NCBI GenBank assembly: GCA_933228675.1
Contig: OW121743.1
Location: 62,937,118 to 63,001,117, forward strand
From: Stomorhina lunata
Taxonomy: Eukaryota > Arthropoda > Insecta > Diptera > Rhiniidae
Direction of reading: 5' to 3'
Length of the DNA stretch: 64,000 nt
The notes under the pieces: generated by a model
The model's database searches: none
What the model was told of the DNA's origin: nothing
The model's input: only the letters and a program-made list of their open reading frames with translations
In this document: piece after piece, positions 1 to 11,924 of the stretch
Position numbering within the stretch: position 1 is the first letter of the stretch
How the letters are laid out: every line of letters starts with the position of its first letter
Position numbers and translations under genes: made by a program

Positions 1-262
1 GAAATTTTTTTTGTCAAAAAGTTTTCTGTAGAAACTCAAAAATGTATAAACAAATTTTTTATAGAAAAATTTTTGATAAAAAAATTTTCTATAGAAAAAT
101 TTTTGAAAAAAAAAAAATTTCTATAGAAAAATTTTTGATAAAAAAATTTTCCATAGAAAAATTTTTGATAAAAAAATTGTCCATAGAAAAATTTTTGATA
201 AAAAATTTTCCATAGAAAAATTTTTGATAAAAAATTTTCCATAGAAAAATTTTTGATAAAAT
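1..262. repeat. CTATAG-type AT minisatellite, block 1
   Basis: Tandem units of about 26-28 bp combining TTTTCTATAGAAAAA (a palindrome around CTATAG; many units carry CCATAG) with TTTTTGATAAAAAA. The same family fills 6540-8250, 8766-8995, 11925-12965 and 13212-14945. The motif has few stops in either direction, so spurious Phe/Lys/Ile-rich reading frames appear on both strands; I do not treat these as genes. Confidence 0.85.
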
Positions 263-1255
263 CTATTCTGTTTGTAAAAAACGTATATTATTCGTGTATA
301 TTAAAATTATTGTATTTATCTGTGTAAGCATTTTAAAAGTATTTATATTATAATCACTTTTTATACTTACTCGTAGTACATAAAAAAAACGATGAGAGCC
401 GAAAGAACACCGAAAATCGTTTTGTACTTCAGACCAAGAATTAACAATTTTATAGCTCACTAAACTAGTCACTGCGAACCAACAACTTTAACATATACCC
501 AACATAATATTTTAACTTTTTTATTTCTTTATTTTTTTCCTACCATTTATTTTCTTAACTCTATTGTCTTTAGAATAATGAATGAAGTTATTTCCTTGTG
601 CCTGGTGTCACATAATTTAATTTCTACTTTAGGTATTTCTTTCTATTGGCCTTTGTTTAAGTTTTTACTTCTACCATTTCATTTGCTTAACATCCTTTTT
701 AATAAGCACTTTTATGTATGTGTGTGTGTTATTGTAGAAATGAATAAAAATGTCTGCTCCTAGAATATCTCTATATTAAGAAATTTACTTATGCAGACTT
801 TTCTTAAGGTGTTTTTTTCCAGTTTTCAGTATTTCAAAGAAAAAAAAAACAACAATTACTACTTTTTACTTAATTTTTTAATGTGCTTAGAAATTTATTT
901 GGACCTTCGCAACCCTCATCTGTAGAAGAAGCTATTCAAGTTTTTTAATGGGTTCTTTGAATTTAAGCTCTCAACAGATTTTGGTTTGAAGGTTTTTAAA
1001 TATTTTCTTGCTTGAAGGTCTAGTGCTTGGTGTCTAGCAATTTACAATCACTTTTTTGGCTTTTAACACCATGGCCACTTTTTAAAAGGTTTTATTAAGA
1101 AATTTATTATTTATAAAAGTGTTTTTAATTAATTAACGTCTAATGCAATAACTTCTTGTTACCAAAGATATAATTAGAATTTAAAATTTAGAGGGGGACT
1201 TTTTAAACGTTATTTTTGAGTTTTGTAAAACTTTCATTGAAAAAAAATTCATGTA
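263..1255. other. AT-rich DNA, no gene seen
   Basis: Only short chance reading frames, none with a recognisable domain. A short TG run lies near 719-730. No element ends or tRNA-like motifs were seen. Confidence 0.6.
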
Positions 1256-1269
1256 GTAGATTTGAAAAT

Positions 1270-2565
1270 GTTCCATTTAAAAAAAAAATCATATTGAAAA
1301 AATTTCCATAGAACAATTTTCATATAATGAAAAATTTAAATAAAAATTTTTCATATAATGAAAAAAATTTCTTTAGCAAATATTTCATATTGAAAAAATT
1401 TCTTTAGAAAATTTTTCATATTGAAAAAATTTCTTTAGAAAATTTTTCATATTGAAAAAATTTCTTTAGAAAATTTTTCATATTGAAAAAATTTCTTTAG
1501 ACAATTTTTCATATTGAAAAAATTTCTTTAGAAAATTTTTCATATTGAAAAAATTTCTTTAGAAAATTTTTCATATTGAAAAAATTTCTTTAGAAAATTT
1601 TTCATATTGAAAAAATTTCTTTAGAAAATTTTTCATATTGAAAAAATTTCTTTAGAAAATTTTTCATATTGAAAAAATTTCTTTAGAAAATTTTTCATAT
1701 TGAAAAAATTTCTTTAGAAAATTTTTCATATTGAAAAAATTTCTTTAGAAAATTTTTCATATTGAAAAAATTTCTTTAGAAAATTTTTCATATTGAAAAA
1801 ATTTCTTTAGAAAATTTTTCATATTGAAAAAATTTCTTTAGAAAATTTTTCATATTGAAAAAATTTCTTTAGAAAATTTTTCATATTGAAAAAATTTCTT
1901 TAGAAAATTTTTCATATTGAAAAACTTTCTTTAGAAAATTTTTCATATTGAAAAAATTTCTTTAGAAAATTTTTCATATTGAAAAAATTTCTTTAGAAAA
2001 TTTTTCATATTGAAAAAATTTCTTTAGAAAATTTTTCATATTGAAAAAATTTCTTTAGAAAATTTTTCTTATTGAAAAAATTTCTTTAGAAAATTTTTCA
2101 TATTGAAAAAATTTCTTTAGAAAATTTTTCATATTGAAAAAATTTCTTTAGAAAATTTTTCATATAATGAAAAAATTTCTTTAGAAAATTTTTCATATTG
2201 AAAAAATTTCTTTAGAAAATTTTTCATATTAAAAAAATTTCTTTAGAAAATTTTTCATATTAAAAAAATTTCTTTAGAAAATTTTTCATATTGAAAAAAT
2301 TTATTTAGAAAATTTTTCATATTGAAAAAATTTCTTTAGAAATTTTTCATATTGAAAAAATTTCTTTAGAAATTTTTCATATTGAAAAAATTTCTTTAGA
2401 AAATTTTTGATATTGAAAAAATTTCTTTAGAAAATTTTTCATATTGAAAAAATTTCTTTAGAAAATTCTTCATATTGAAAAAATTTCTTTAGAAAATTTT
2501 TCATATTGAAAAAATTTCTTTAGAAAATTTTTCATATTGAAAAAATTTCTTTCGAAAATTTTTTA
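1270..2565. repeat. 31-bp AT minisatellite array
   Basis: About 38 head-to-tail copies of a 31-bp unit made of CATATTGAAAAAATTT followed by CTTTAGAAAATTTTT. Units from about 1390 to 2160 are nearly identical; both edges are more diverged (some units lose two A residues near 2340 or carry ATAATG instead of ATTG near 2165). The shared CTTTAGAAAATTTTT half links it to the 33-bp array at 17690-19030. High identity in the middle with decay at the edges fits repeated unequal exchange. Confidence 0.95.
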
Positions 2566-2966
2566 TTTTTGAGGAGACCTGATTTAAATGCTATTCGGAT
2601 GTTTCAATTGGGGACTTAACATCTAGTCTATGAGTGTCTGATTACACCTTAAACTACCACAATAACCTAATATCTACTTACATATAAAAATATTTCGAAA
2701 TCTGTTCTTTAATTATTACAATACAAGTAAAAAAGACACCCTAGTTTTCCTTAATTCTATATACTTTTAGTTTCAACTATAAAATTTCATACCACTACTA
2801 ATGCTGCGTTCAGCTACCGTTGCTACACCAACTGCCGACTCAATCTGCAAAGAGTCAATTGTGTGTAACCAAATTAAGTTCACTAACAGCCTCAACTTGA
2901 ACATTTGGTACCTCAAATAAACTAAAGACTTGTATAATAAAATACATATATAAAAACTATACTCCA
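2566..2966. other. AT-rich spacer, no gene seen
   Basis: Single-copy-looking sequence between the 31-bp array and an INE-like element. The one reading frame on the minus strand (2773-2970) has no recognisable domain. Confidence 0.5.
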
Positions 2967-4459
2967 ACAAGTAAGAGTGTTATATTTGGCTGTGCCGAAT
3001 CTTATCTACCCACCATCAAGTTGTGTTAAATTTCGAAATATATCTCATATATCTACGAGGGTGCAGCTAATTCAAAATGTGTACCAAATTCGAAAAAAGT
3101 TGTTACTCTAGTTGGTATTGTTCTTAAAATATTTGGAATAACTTCGGTTGCAGTAGCTTTATAGTTCAACATTCAAAAGTGTGTAAGTGGCTTCCCTAGT
3201 GTTTATTTACCTTAAAAAATCGTTATCGTAACCGGGTATGGTTTTACATTAATAAGTTGTTAAATACTTTTCGTTTCGCTTAACATTTAGTTAGGATAAA
3301 GAAGTTGATAGTAATACGACATGTCCATATATTTTGTTAGGAGCTCCTAATGCATCTACCATATATATAATATGCGGCTTGTACCTCCGAATCTTTTTGA
3401 TTGTAGATTTAAAATGTTGACCGATTGTAACAAAATTTTACACACTGGCTGGTATTTATATAAAACTTATTTTTGCAAAATTTAGTGGCATTAGCTGTCA
3501 CAGTTTCTTATTAAATAGCTTTTAACTGGTCCTTGCTAAATATTTTTTGGTTTCCGGGAGTGTTTTTTTTATATGAAAGCTTTAGTCAAATATAGACCGA
3601 TTCCAGTAAAAAATTTGATAAACTGGCCAATAGTTGCATAAAACTTCTCAATTCTAAATTTAGTCGTCATAGCTATTACAATTGTACTCAATTTATCAGC
3701 ATTCATGTGTTTCCCGGGGCTGGGTTATATGGGAGCTCTAACTAAATGTGAACCCATTTTCCCATTTTCAGTACACAACTTCTGTTACACATCAAAAATA
3801 CTTTTGTAAAATTTTGTCTCTCTAGCTTTTGTAGTTAAGGAGCTGTCGCGCTTTTATCCGACGGACAGACGGACATAAATTTCCTTTTCTTTTTATATTT
3901 TTGTGTTTCTGTAAGTTTTTTATATGGGAGCTATGGTCAAATGGTGACCGATTGTAACAAAATTTTGCACACTGGCTGGCATTCACATAGGACTTTCGTT
4001 TGTAAAATTTTGTTGTTGTAGCCCTTTTAGTTAAGGCGCTATCGCGCTTTTATCTAACGGACAGATGGACATAAACCCCCTTTTTGTATTTTTGTGTTTC
4101 CGTAAGGTTTTTATATGGGAGCTATGGTTGGCATTCACATACGACTTCCTTGCGCAAAGCTGTTCCTTAGTGGCCAAAGCTGTTACAGTTTATCATATGT
4201 TGGCATTTAAGTGAATTTCAGGTGGAATTTACGCTGTTTCCGTAAGTTTTTTATATGGGAGCTATGAAATTTTATGTACTGCCTAGTACTTATGTAAAAC
4301 TTCTAGATACCAAATTTTGTCTCATATCTGTTATAATTTGTCATTTATTAGCAAATGCCTAGCCTAGACATACAAAAGTTTTCTCATAGATGAATAATGT
4401 TGTTACTAAGTTTCAGTGAGCTAGCTCCTTTTGTTTAGGCGTTATCGTGATTTCAACAG

Positions 4460-4508
<49 letters not shown>

Positions 4509-4668
4509 TAGACAGACAGACAGACAAACAGGCAGACATACAGACGGACATCGCTTAATTCTCTTAGAATTTTATAAGGATTCAGAACATTTTTGAGCCA
4601 ATATTAAGGAAATTACAAACGGAATGACAATCTCAATATACCTCCCATTCTTTTTGATGGTGGGTATA
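2967..4668 (-). mobile_element. INE-1/mini-me-like non-autonomous element, family A
   Basis: Starts with AACAAGTAAGAGTGTTATAT and ends with GATGGTGGGTATA; a matching TACCCACCATC lies near the first end, so the ends can pair. The interior repeats TTTTTATATGGGAGCTATGG several times (near 3920, 4110 and 4245) and contains a (CAGA)n core, the complement of (GTCY)n. This architecture (hairpin end, GTCY microsatellite, internal repeats, no coding capacity) matches DINE-1/INE-1 and mini-me elements, which are regarded as non-autonomous Helentrons. It probably moved with enzymes made elsewhere. Confidence 0.75.
4454..4550. repeat. (CAGA)n microsatellite inside INE-like element
   Basis: About 24 imperfect CAGA units with CGGA, TAGA, CAAA and GGCA interruptions. 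It sits at the position of the GTCY core found in all the INE-like copies of the window. Confidence 0.9.
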
Positions 4669-6539
4669 ACTAGGCATCATTTATACCTTCATACTAAACG
4701 TAAGTATATGAATGTTAATGTCAGTATATTCAAATTCATACAGAATAGGGCAGCCGTTTTGGTATTGTGTCAAATGAAGCACTTACCAACCAAACCTGAA
4801 CACATTGTTGTCGTCTGCACACTTTCGCATACAACACATACAAGTGTAGCCAACATGTTAACATACAATCAAACATACTTGAGCTTTTTCATGCAAACAA
4901 CAGGGAAACCATTTAAACTAAATGCAACCTTAGCAACAAACAACATACTCTCATGGTACAAAAGTAAAATGACTCGTTTGAGTGCAATTGTTTGACTATT
5001 CTTATTCATTTGTTCAGTCATTCAGTCATTCATTCATCCTTTTATTCATTCATTTTTAAAGAAATATGACTCCAACTATTACACCGGCTACTGCTTTTGC
5101 TGTAAAATTTAATGAAAGAGTTCGGCTTGATTTAGAGTTACGAGTATGCTGTTGCCTAACATTAACTTTGCCCTACAATTTCCAACTCAAGTTCAGCAAA
5201 AATATTATAAAATCTATTTTCCTACAAAAAAAAATTCCTATTGTACTCGCATTTAGATTTGTCGTTGTATGAGTAACTAGAATTACAAAGAAAATATAAA
5301 ATATTAAGTTCATTTCACTAAAATTATAAAAATTGTCGTCTACTTTTGGCTTTATAGTTATATGTATGTGTTTGTGTTTTAGCCTTTGTTTGAAACTAGA
5401 AAAGAAATATCCTTATTCCCTTATTTTGCTATTCTTTTGTTTTAGTCCTTGAATGGTAATAGAGGTTTTATTGTTAATTGCGGTTGGACTGGAATGAATA
5501 ATAAAATGTATAAAAACTTTAAACGGAATGAGCAAAACTTCATAAAAAACCTACTTTACTTGTATTAAAATGTGAGACTAGAAAATGAATAAAAATTATT
5601 TGTTTTATTTATGTGGGGGGAAAAGGATTGTAAATTTGAAGTTTCTTTTTTTGAAATTGTTGATAGTTATTTTTCTTTTGTTATTTCTAGGGGGTAAGTA
5701 AAGCAAAAAGTCATTTCCGTTTGAAGAAATTATGTACAGAAAAAGGTTTAAGCATGATAATTAAAGGACAGAATTAGAAACCTGTAATTATGTTGTTAAA
5801 TATTAGGTTAGTATAGAAGTCTAGAAATCTTAGACTGTGAAGCCCATTGTGTTATCACGGAAGCCAGGAAAAAGCTTATAACTCCCTTGTTAGTTCTTAA
5901 GTCGGAAAATATCTACTATTGATATCACCTCTGCTTAAGGTAGATCCAGTAATCCGTAAAAACGTATCCATAAATGAACCACATGTAAATTAATAAATAA
6001 TGTACATATAACTTTTATTTGCTAAAGTACAGTCCCTATACCGCAGTAGAACCATTCAAGCTGCTAGAGATACATTCCGGTTCACTTATTTAAGGTCACT
6101 AAAAATTCCATATTCAGCTGAACGTAGCTTTTACAGTTTTTAACCTATTGCGAAATTTTAAAATAAACAAATTTTTATTTCAAAAATAGTGTTTTCAATT
6201 TTTTGGCTGAAAAACGACAAAAAAAATTTACTTTTTTGAAGACTTAAACTTAAATACATATAATTTTTGATCGACTTAAGATTTGCCATCAATTCTTTTT
6301 TGTGTGATTTATACGTTCCTAAGAATTAAAATAAAACAAATTTCGAAAGAAATTCGATCCGAAATTAGCAAAACTCTAGGCCTAAATTAAAAAAATATCG
6401 AATATCTCATAAACTATAACAGATAAACCATAGATCTCAGCTAATAGATTTCGTACATATAAAAATCTTTTATGTCGGATCAAAAATTTGACTTCTGGAT
6501 AGTTTTAATTTTCGAAAAACCAGAGGTGCCCAACATTTT
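4669..6539. other. AT-rich DNA, no gene seen
   Basis: Contains a 123-codon open stretch (4624-4995) overlapping the INE end, with no recognisable domain, and a short ATTC-rich run near 5010-5055. No terminal repeats or catalytic motifs were seen. Confidence 0.5.
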
Positions 6540-8250
6540 TTTATTCAAAAATTTTTAATAAAAATATTTTTCTTTGAAAAATTGTTCGATAAAAATGAGT
6601 TTACTTTAGAAAATTTTTCGATAAAAACATTTTTCTGTAGAAATGTTCAATAAAAATATTTTTATATCAAAAAATTTTCAAATTTTCTATAGAAAAATTT
6701 TTGATAAAAAAATTTTCCATAGAAAAACTTTTGATAAAAAAATGTTAGATTTTGATAGAAAAATTTTCTATCGAAAAATTTTTAATAAAAAATTTTTAAC
6801 AGAAAAGTTTTTGAAAAAAAATTTTCCATAGAAACACTTCTAATAAAAAAAATTGTCTATAGAAAAATTTTTGATAAAAAAAATTTTCTATAAAAAAATA
6901 TTTGATAAAAAAATTTTCTATAAGAAAATTTTTAATAAAAAAATTTTGTATAAAAAAATCTTTTATAGAAAAATGTTTAAAAAAAAATTTTTATATAGAA
7001 AAATTTTTGATAAAAAAATTTTGTAAAGAAAAATTTTGTATAGAAAAATTTTGTATCAAAAATTTTATATAGAAAAATTTTTGATAAAAAAATTTTCCAT
7101 AGAAAAACTTTTGATGAAAAATGTTCTATTTCTAACAAAAAAATTTTCTATAGAAACATTTTTGAAAAAAAAATTTTCTATAGAAAAATTTTTGATAAAA
7201 AAAAATTTTCTGTAGAAAAATTTTGTATCAAAAATTTTATATAGAAAAATTTTTTATAAAAAAAATTTCTACAAAATAATTTTTGAGAAAAAGATTGTGT
7301 ATAGAAAAATTTATGAAAAGAAAATTTTCTATAGAAAAATTTTTGATAAAAAAATTAAAAATTTTCTACAGAAAAATTTTTGATAAAAAAATTTTCTATA
7401 GGAAAATTTTTAGTAAAAAAATTTTCTATAGAAAAATTTTTGATAAAAAAATTTTCTATTAAAAAATTTTTGATAAAACAATTTTCTATAAAAAAAATTT
7501 TTAATAAAAAATTTTTGATAGAAAAATGTTTCGAAAAAAATTTTCTATAGAAAAATTTTTGATAAAAAATTTTTTGCAGAAAATTTTTTGAAAAAAAATT
7601 TTCCATAGAAAAACTTCTAATAAAAAAAAATTCTATAGAAAAATTTTTGATAAAAAAATTTTCTTTAGAAAAATCTTTGATAAAAAAATTTTCTATAGAA
7701 AAATTTTGTATCAAAAATTTTATATAGAAAAATATTTGATAAACAAATTTGTAATAAAAAAATTTTCTATAGAAAAATTTTTGATATAAAAATGTTTGAT
7801 AAAAAAATTTTCTATAGAAAAATTTTTAATATAAAATTTTTCTATAGACAAATTTTGTATCAAAAAGTTTATATAGAAAAATTTTTGAGAAAAAAATGTT
7901 CTATAAAATTTTTGATAAAAAAACTTTCCATAGAAAAATTTTTAATAAAAAATTTTTCTATAAAAAAATTTTTGGTAAAAAAATTGTGTATGGAAAAATT
8001 TTCTATGGAAAAATTTTCTATGGAAAAATTTTCTATGGAAAAATTTTCTATAGAAAAAGTTTTGACAAAAAATTTTCTATAGAAAAATTTTTGATAAAAA
8101 ACTTTTCTATAAAAAATTTTTTTGATTTTCAATCAATTCTAAAGTTCGAATAATTAATTCCCAAATGAACATTTTTTAATATAAAATTTTTCTATAGAAA
8201 AATTTTTGATAAAAAAATTTTCCATAAAAAATTTTTTGATAACAAAAATT
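6540..8250. repeat. CTATAG-type AT minisatellite, block 2
   Basis: About 1.7 kb of the same degenerate unit as 1-262. A local, much cleaner sub-array of a 15-bp unit (TATGGAAAAATTTTC, 4 copies) lies at about 7988-8048, which suggests younger local slippage inside an old array. The open frames on both strands here (for example 7355-7714 minus, 7792-8082 plus) are by-products of the repeat. Confidence 0.85.
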
Positions 8251-8590
8251 TAAATTGCATGGGCACCGCGATTTACATGTTTTCATTAACTCTTTCAAGT
8301 TGATACTAAATTCAAAATTTGCATTAACGTAAAACAATAAAACAAAACTTGTCAAAAACAAAAATCTTTGTCTTCATTACCAGCTGACAGTTGGTTAAAG
8401 TACAAAGTAAATGTAGATTAATAAAGGATAGGGATACAAAACATAAAGGAAAAAACTATGGTGGATAAGTTCGTCTAACTGAATCGATCATATGGTCATA
8501 GGTAAAATAGAAATGAGTGTTAATATAATTCTCTTTTTCAATTTCGCTTAAGAATTCAGTTAAATAGATGATATTAACTACTGGCATCTA
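8251..8590. other. AT-rich DNA upstream of the ribozyme, no gene seen
   Basis: No recognisable protein or terminal repeat. It is the immediate flank of the hammerhead fold at 8598-8666. Confidence 0.5.
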
Positions 8591-8597
8591 ACAGTTG

Positions 8598-8666
8598 GTG
8601 ACACAGTGTGCTGATGAAGTCCGTAGCGGGACAGAAAATGCAGCATTCCACACTGCTAAGTGTCAC
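8598..8666 (+). ncRNA. Type-I hammerhead self-cleaving ribozyme (predicted)
   Basis: All parts of a hammerhead occur in the right order. Helix I is CAGTGTG (8604-8610) with CACACTG (8649-8655), extended by GTGACA (8598-8603) with TGTCAC (8661-8666) across a 5-nt one-sided bulge CTAAG (8656-8660). The core CTGATGA is 8611-8617. Helix II is GTCC (8619-8622) with GGAC (8629-8632) and a 6-nt loop. GAA is 8634-8636. Helix III is AATG (8637-8640) with CATT (8644-8647) and a 3-nt loop. C17 is 8648, so cleavage is expected after 8648. A short helix III and a bulged helix I facing loop II are typical of animal type-I hammerheads in Penelope-like elements and satellites. One departure: the first helix II pair is A8618 opposite A8633 instead of G-C. 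Activity is untested; this copy may be slow or decayed. Confidence 0.75.
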
Positions 8667-8744
8667 ATAGTTTTTTCTGTATTCCTTAAATTTATTCATC
8701 TAATTTAAAAATCATAAATTAAAAAAATAATTTATGACATGAAC

Positions 8745-8773
8745 CTAAGCCCGACACGAACCCACGACCATCA
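8745..8773 (-). other. tRNA T-arm-like (B-box-like) remnant
   Basis: On the minus strand it reads GGTCGTGGGTTCGTGTC, close to a tRNA T arm/B box. There is no complete tRNA around it. It lies about 80 bases downstream of the hammerhead and could mark the edge of a SINE- or retrozyme-like element, but I cannot define the ends. Confidence 0.35.
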
Positions 8774-8995
8774 AAAAAATTTTCCATAGAAAAATTTTTG
8801 ATAAAAAAAAATTTCTATTGAAAATTTTTTGATAAAAAAAACTTTCTATAGAAAAATTTTTGATAAGAATTTTTCCATAGAAAAACTTTTGATAAAAAAA
8901 TATTCGATTATGAAAAAAACAAATTTTCTATAGAAAAATTTTTGTAAGAAAATTTTCTATAGAAACATTTTTAATAAACAAAATTTTCTATTCTT
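8766..8995. repeat. CTATAG-type AT minisatellite, block 3
   Basis: About 230 bp of the same unit as 1-262, starting right after the tRNA-like motif. Confidence 0.8.
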
Positions 8996-9655
8996 CTAAC
9001 TCGTATATACAATATATACAATTTTATAAGCAGTATGTATTTGCTTTTGTATTGTTTCACTTTATAAATAAGACATTCTGAAGATATGTTACGAAAAATA
9101 CCATATTCTAGAAAAAAAATCGACTTAGGGCACCAGAACTAGTAATTTCTGCTGTTGACCAGTATAATCAATTAGTTATTACTCATACTCAACTAACAGA
9201 CGAATGCAGTTACATATATTAAGTTACCTTTACAATCATAAAGTAAGAAAAACTTTGAACAATTCAAACCAATATAATCAAACAATGACTACTACTAGTC
9301 TTTTTTTATAATAATACTCAAAAAACTTGTCTGGAATTTAAGAATACACAAGACATTTCAGAAAGTTGTTTTCTTTTGTTGCCATATTTTTTGTCTTCCC
9401 AACAAGTTTCCACTTCCGGTCTGTTTTCAAAAAGTAGGATGTATTGGTGTGTGGCATTCAAGTTTTAGGCTACATAATTGTATGTAATTGCTTTTGATTT
9501 TAAATCTAAAACGTATCAGGAAAATTATTCTCCTAATTTGTATACGAAAAATAATGTTAATAATATAAAGCAAATTTTCCATACAAAATTTCTAGGATGA
9601 GCCTCTAATATTTTTAAATTTTTATATAAGTTCAGAAATTTTGGTATTAGCTATA
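8996..9655. other. AT-rich DNA, no gene seen
   Basis: No recognisable reading frame, repeat or RNA motif. Confidence 0.5.
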
Positions 9656-9801
9656 TGTGACCAGGTCTATAAAAAAGTGGCTTATGACTGAAAAACAAAA
9701 GTTCAAAAAATTAGCTAATTTTTCGAAATTCTTAGCTAATTTTTCGAAATTTTGTTTTTGAGTCATAAGCAACCTTTTCTTTTTTCATAGACCGGGTCAC
9801 A
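9656..9801. mobile_element. Short palindromic MITE, copy 1 (146 bp)
   Basis: Begins TGTGACCAGGTCTATAAAA and ends with the near inverted copy CATAGACCGGGTCACA, with AAGTGGCTTATGACT and its inverse just inside. The centre carries TTAGCTAATTTTTCGAAATT twice. A second copy at 38449-38595 shares ends and interior. A TA precedes this copy; the other end reads CA, so the TA target duplication is clear only in copy 2. The whole element can fold into one hairpin. Confidence 0.85.
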
Positions 9802-11186
9802 CATTATGAATTTATTTCCAAGTAAAAGTTTAAGTCATTCTATTCAAAATGTATCACATAACATATGTTTTTTCTATTTAAAGATATCCCAAAACATATT
9901 TCAAATTTCTGACTTATTTTTCTTGTTACAAAAAACTTTTCGTCCACATAACTATTGTCTTATTTAACCAATATGAATTTTCCAGTCTATCTTTCTTATG
10001 GTTTCTTTGCTGTACATTTCTATTTATGAATTTTTTGTTAAATAAAAAATTTCTTGAAATTTTTGTCATAAATTTCAAACTATTTCGACGACAGCAGGAG
10101 TTTAGTAGCTGTGATTGCAGACAATAGAAAAACAAAACCAATCATATTTTTTTTTCTTAAACAAAATATGTTCATTTCGTTTTCTATTTAAGAAAAAACT
10201 AAGAAATAGAAATAAAACTAAGAAATATTGTATATCCTTTTGTCTGCTTCCAAAGACCTATACACAAAAAGGAGTTGAGATCTATGAAATGACAACAATA
10301 ATGGGCTAAGTCATATTTTATATATTTGACATTATTTTGAAATGTTGATCTTTTCAACAGAAATTAGCATAACAAACATTTTTTTACAAAAATTTTCTTC
10401 TAAAAACCTTATTTGATTATGATCTTGGATTTTTTTATTTATTTTTTGACTTATACCACTTTTTGTAACACTACTGCCTCCATATAATAAGTTCTATTAT
10501 AAAATTTTGCAAACTTAAATGTTTTGTGGTTTGAAATTGAAAGTTTTATTTGAAGTTTTTGTTTCTTTATTAAAATACAATAACTTTTCACAAATTATGT
10601 TTGGAATATGTTTTGGGAATACGTTGGAAAGTTTTTGCATATAATTTGTTTAAAATTAGTTTTAATAGATGTATACAAATTATTTTACTTTCACAATTAT
10701 ATATTTCAATTTAATAAGAAGCAATTTTAAAATGAAAATAGTAATTTAGGATTTTAAAATGAAAACGGTTACTTAGAAAAAACTTCAATTAGAATAAGTT
10801 TTTTTCATGTTGAAAAATTTTTATTATAACAATTTTAAATAGGATGAAATCTAAGTGGAATATGTCTTCGGCTTAATATAGGTTTTCATATACATATATC
10901 ATTTTAGACAAATTTAACAGGAGAGGCAACAAACTTCTTATATATCATTTTTGCAGGTGCAGAAGAAATCCAAAAACGCAGTTGGTTTATTTTATGGTAT
11001 TCAATAGCCATGACTTCAATCCACCAAAATAAAAACTGTATTTATGGAGTCATTTTTGTTTTTGTAACTTAGCAGGTTTTCTTACATCGATTTTCAATAG
11101 CATTGAAGAATATAACAGGTTTCCTTTTCAGTTTCAAAAGCAGTCCATGTAATTACACTTCTAATAAAGAATTATAATACAAATAA
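9802..11186. other. AT-rich DNA, no gene seen
   Basis: Chance reading frames at 9926-10141 (minus) and 10115-10309 (plus) have no recognisable domain. No element ends were identified. Confidence 0.5.
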
Positions 11187-11923
11187 GTAAGAAAGTGCTA
11201 TATTCGGTCAAGCCTGACAAATATTTGTTTTATTTTTCCGTCATACAAACATTAGTCACACAAATATTTTTTCAAAACTTATATATTTGAGATGTTTTCG
11301 TCATTTGGATTTATATGAGAGCTAGGGTCAAACGATAATCGGTCTATTATCTCAAAATTTCTCAAATTGATTATCATTTTTACAAAAATTATTTATGCAA
11401 AAAAAAACTCAAAATTCACATTATCTTCAAATTTACGAGCGTTTTAGTGATTTTTTTGTCCAATTTAGTGCGTTTTGGTAAAATGTGGGCCGATTTCAAA
11501 AAAATTTGGTACAGTGATTTAAGTTTACAAAATCTGTTTTTAATTTCATGAAATAATAATAATATTTGTGGCCAATATATCAATACCGCGAAGTGGGACC
11601 TATGGGAGGTACCATAAATAATGGACCGAATTAACGAATTTGGTCCCAACATGGTCCCACTATCAAAAAAATTATCTGTGCCAAATTTCTTTAAATTATC
11701 TTCAGAATTGCGGCTTGTACGTTGATTGCATGGTTTACATGGGGGTCCAGGGAGCCAGCCATCTGTACAGACGGACCGACTGACATCGCTGAATCGACTC
11801 AGAAAGTGATTCAAAGTCTATTGGTATACTAAAAGGTAGGCATAAGACTAATATTTCTATACGTTACATACATCAGCACAAACTTATAATACCCTTTACA
11901 CCTATAGTGGTGAAGGGTATAAA
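11187..11923 (-). mobile_element. INE-1-like element, family B
   Basis: Starts AAGTAAGAAAGTGCTATATT with the GGTCAAGCCTGAC stem and ends in TAGTGGTGAAGGGTATA, with TACCCTTTACACC just inside forming the terminal hairpin. Carries the family-B block GACATCGCTGAATCGACTCAG, a short GTCY-type core (ACAGACGGACC) and the ATACATCAGCACAAAC motif. Order and wording parallel Drosophila INE-1 (hairpin, GTATGTAAC, GAGTCGAT, TGTCCGTC). It abuts minisatellite block 4 directly. Confidence 0.8.
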
Positions 11924-11924
11924 A

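Noticed and set aside
4454..4550. Regular repeats that might suggest a CRISPR array
   Set aside because: All tandem arrays here are direct repeats without unique spacers, in clearly eukaryotic DNA.
4624..4995. 123-codon plus-strand frame next to an INE end
   Set aside because: It starts inside the INE end, has no recognisable domain, and its composition looks like flanking AT-rich DNA. Not enough support for a gene.
7355..8153. Overlapping Phe/Lys/Ile-rich frames on both strands of the CTATAG minisatellite
   Set aside because: Same repeat-driven openness on both strands, with no complexity or conserved motif.
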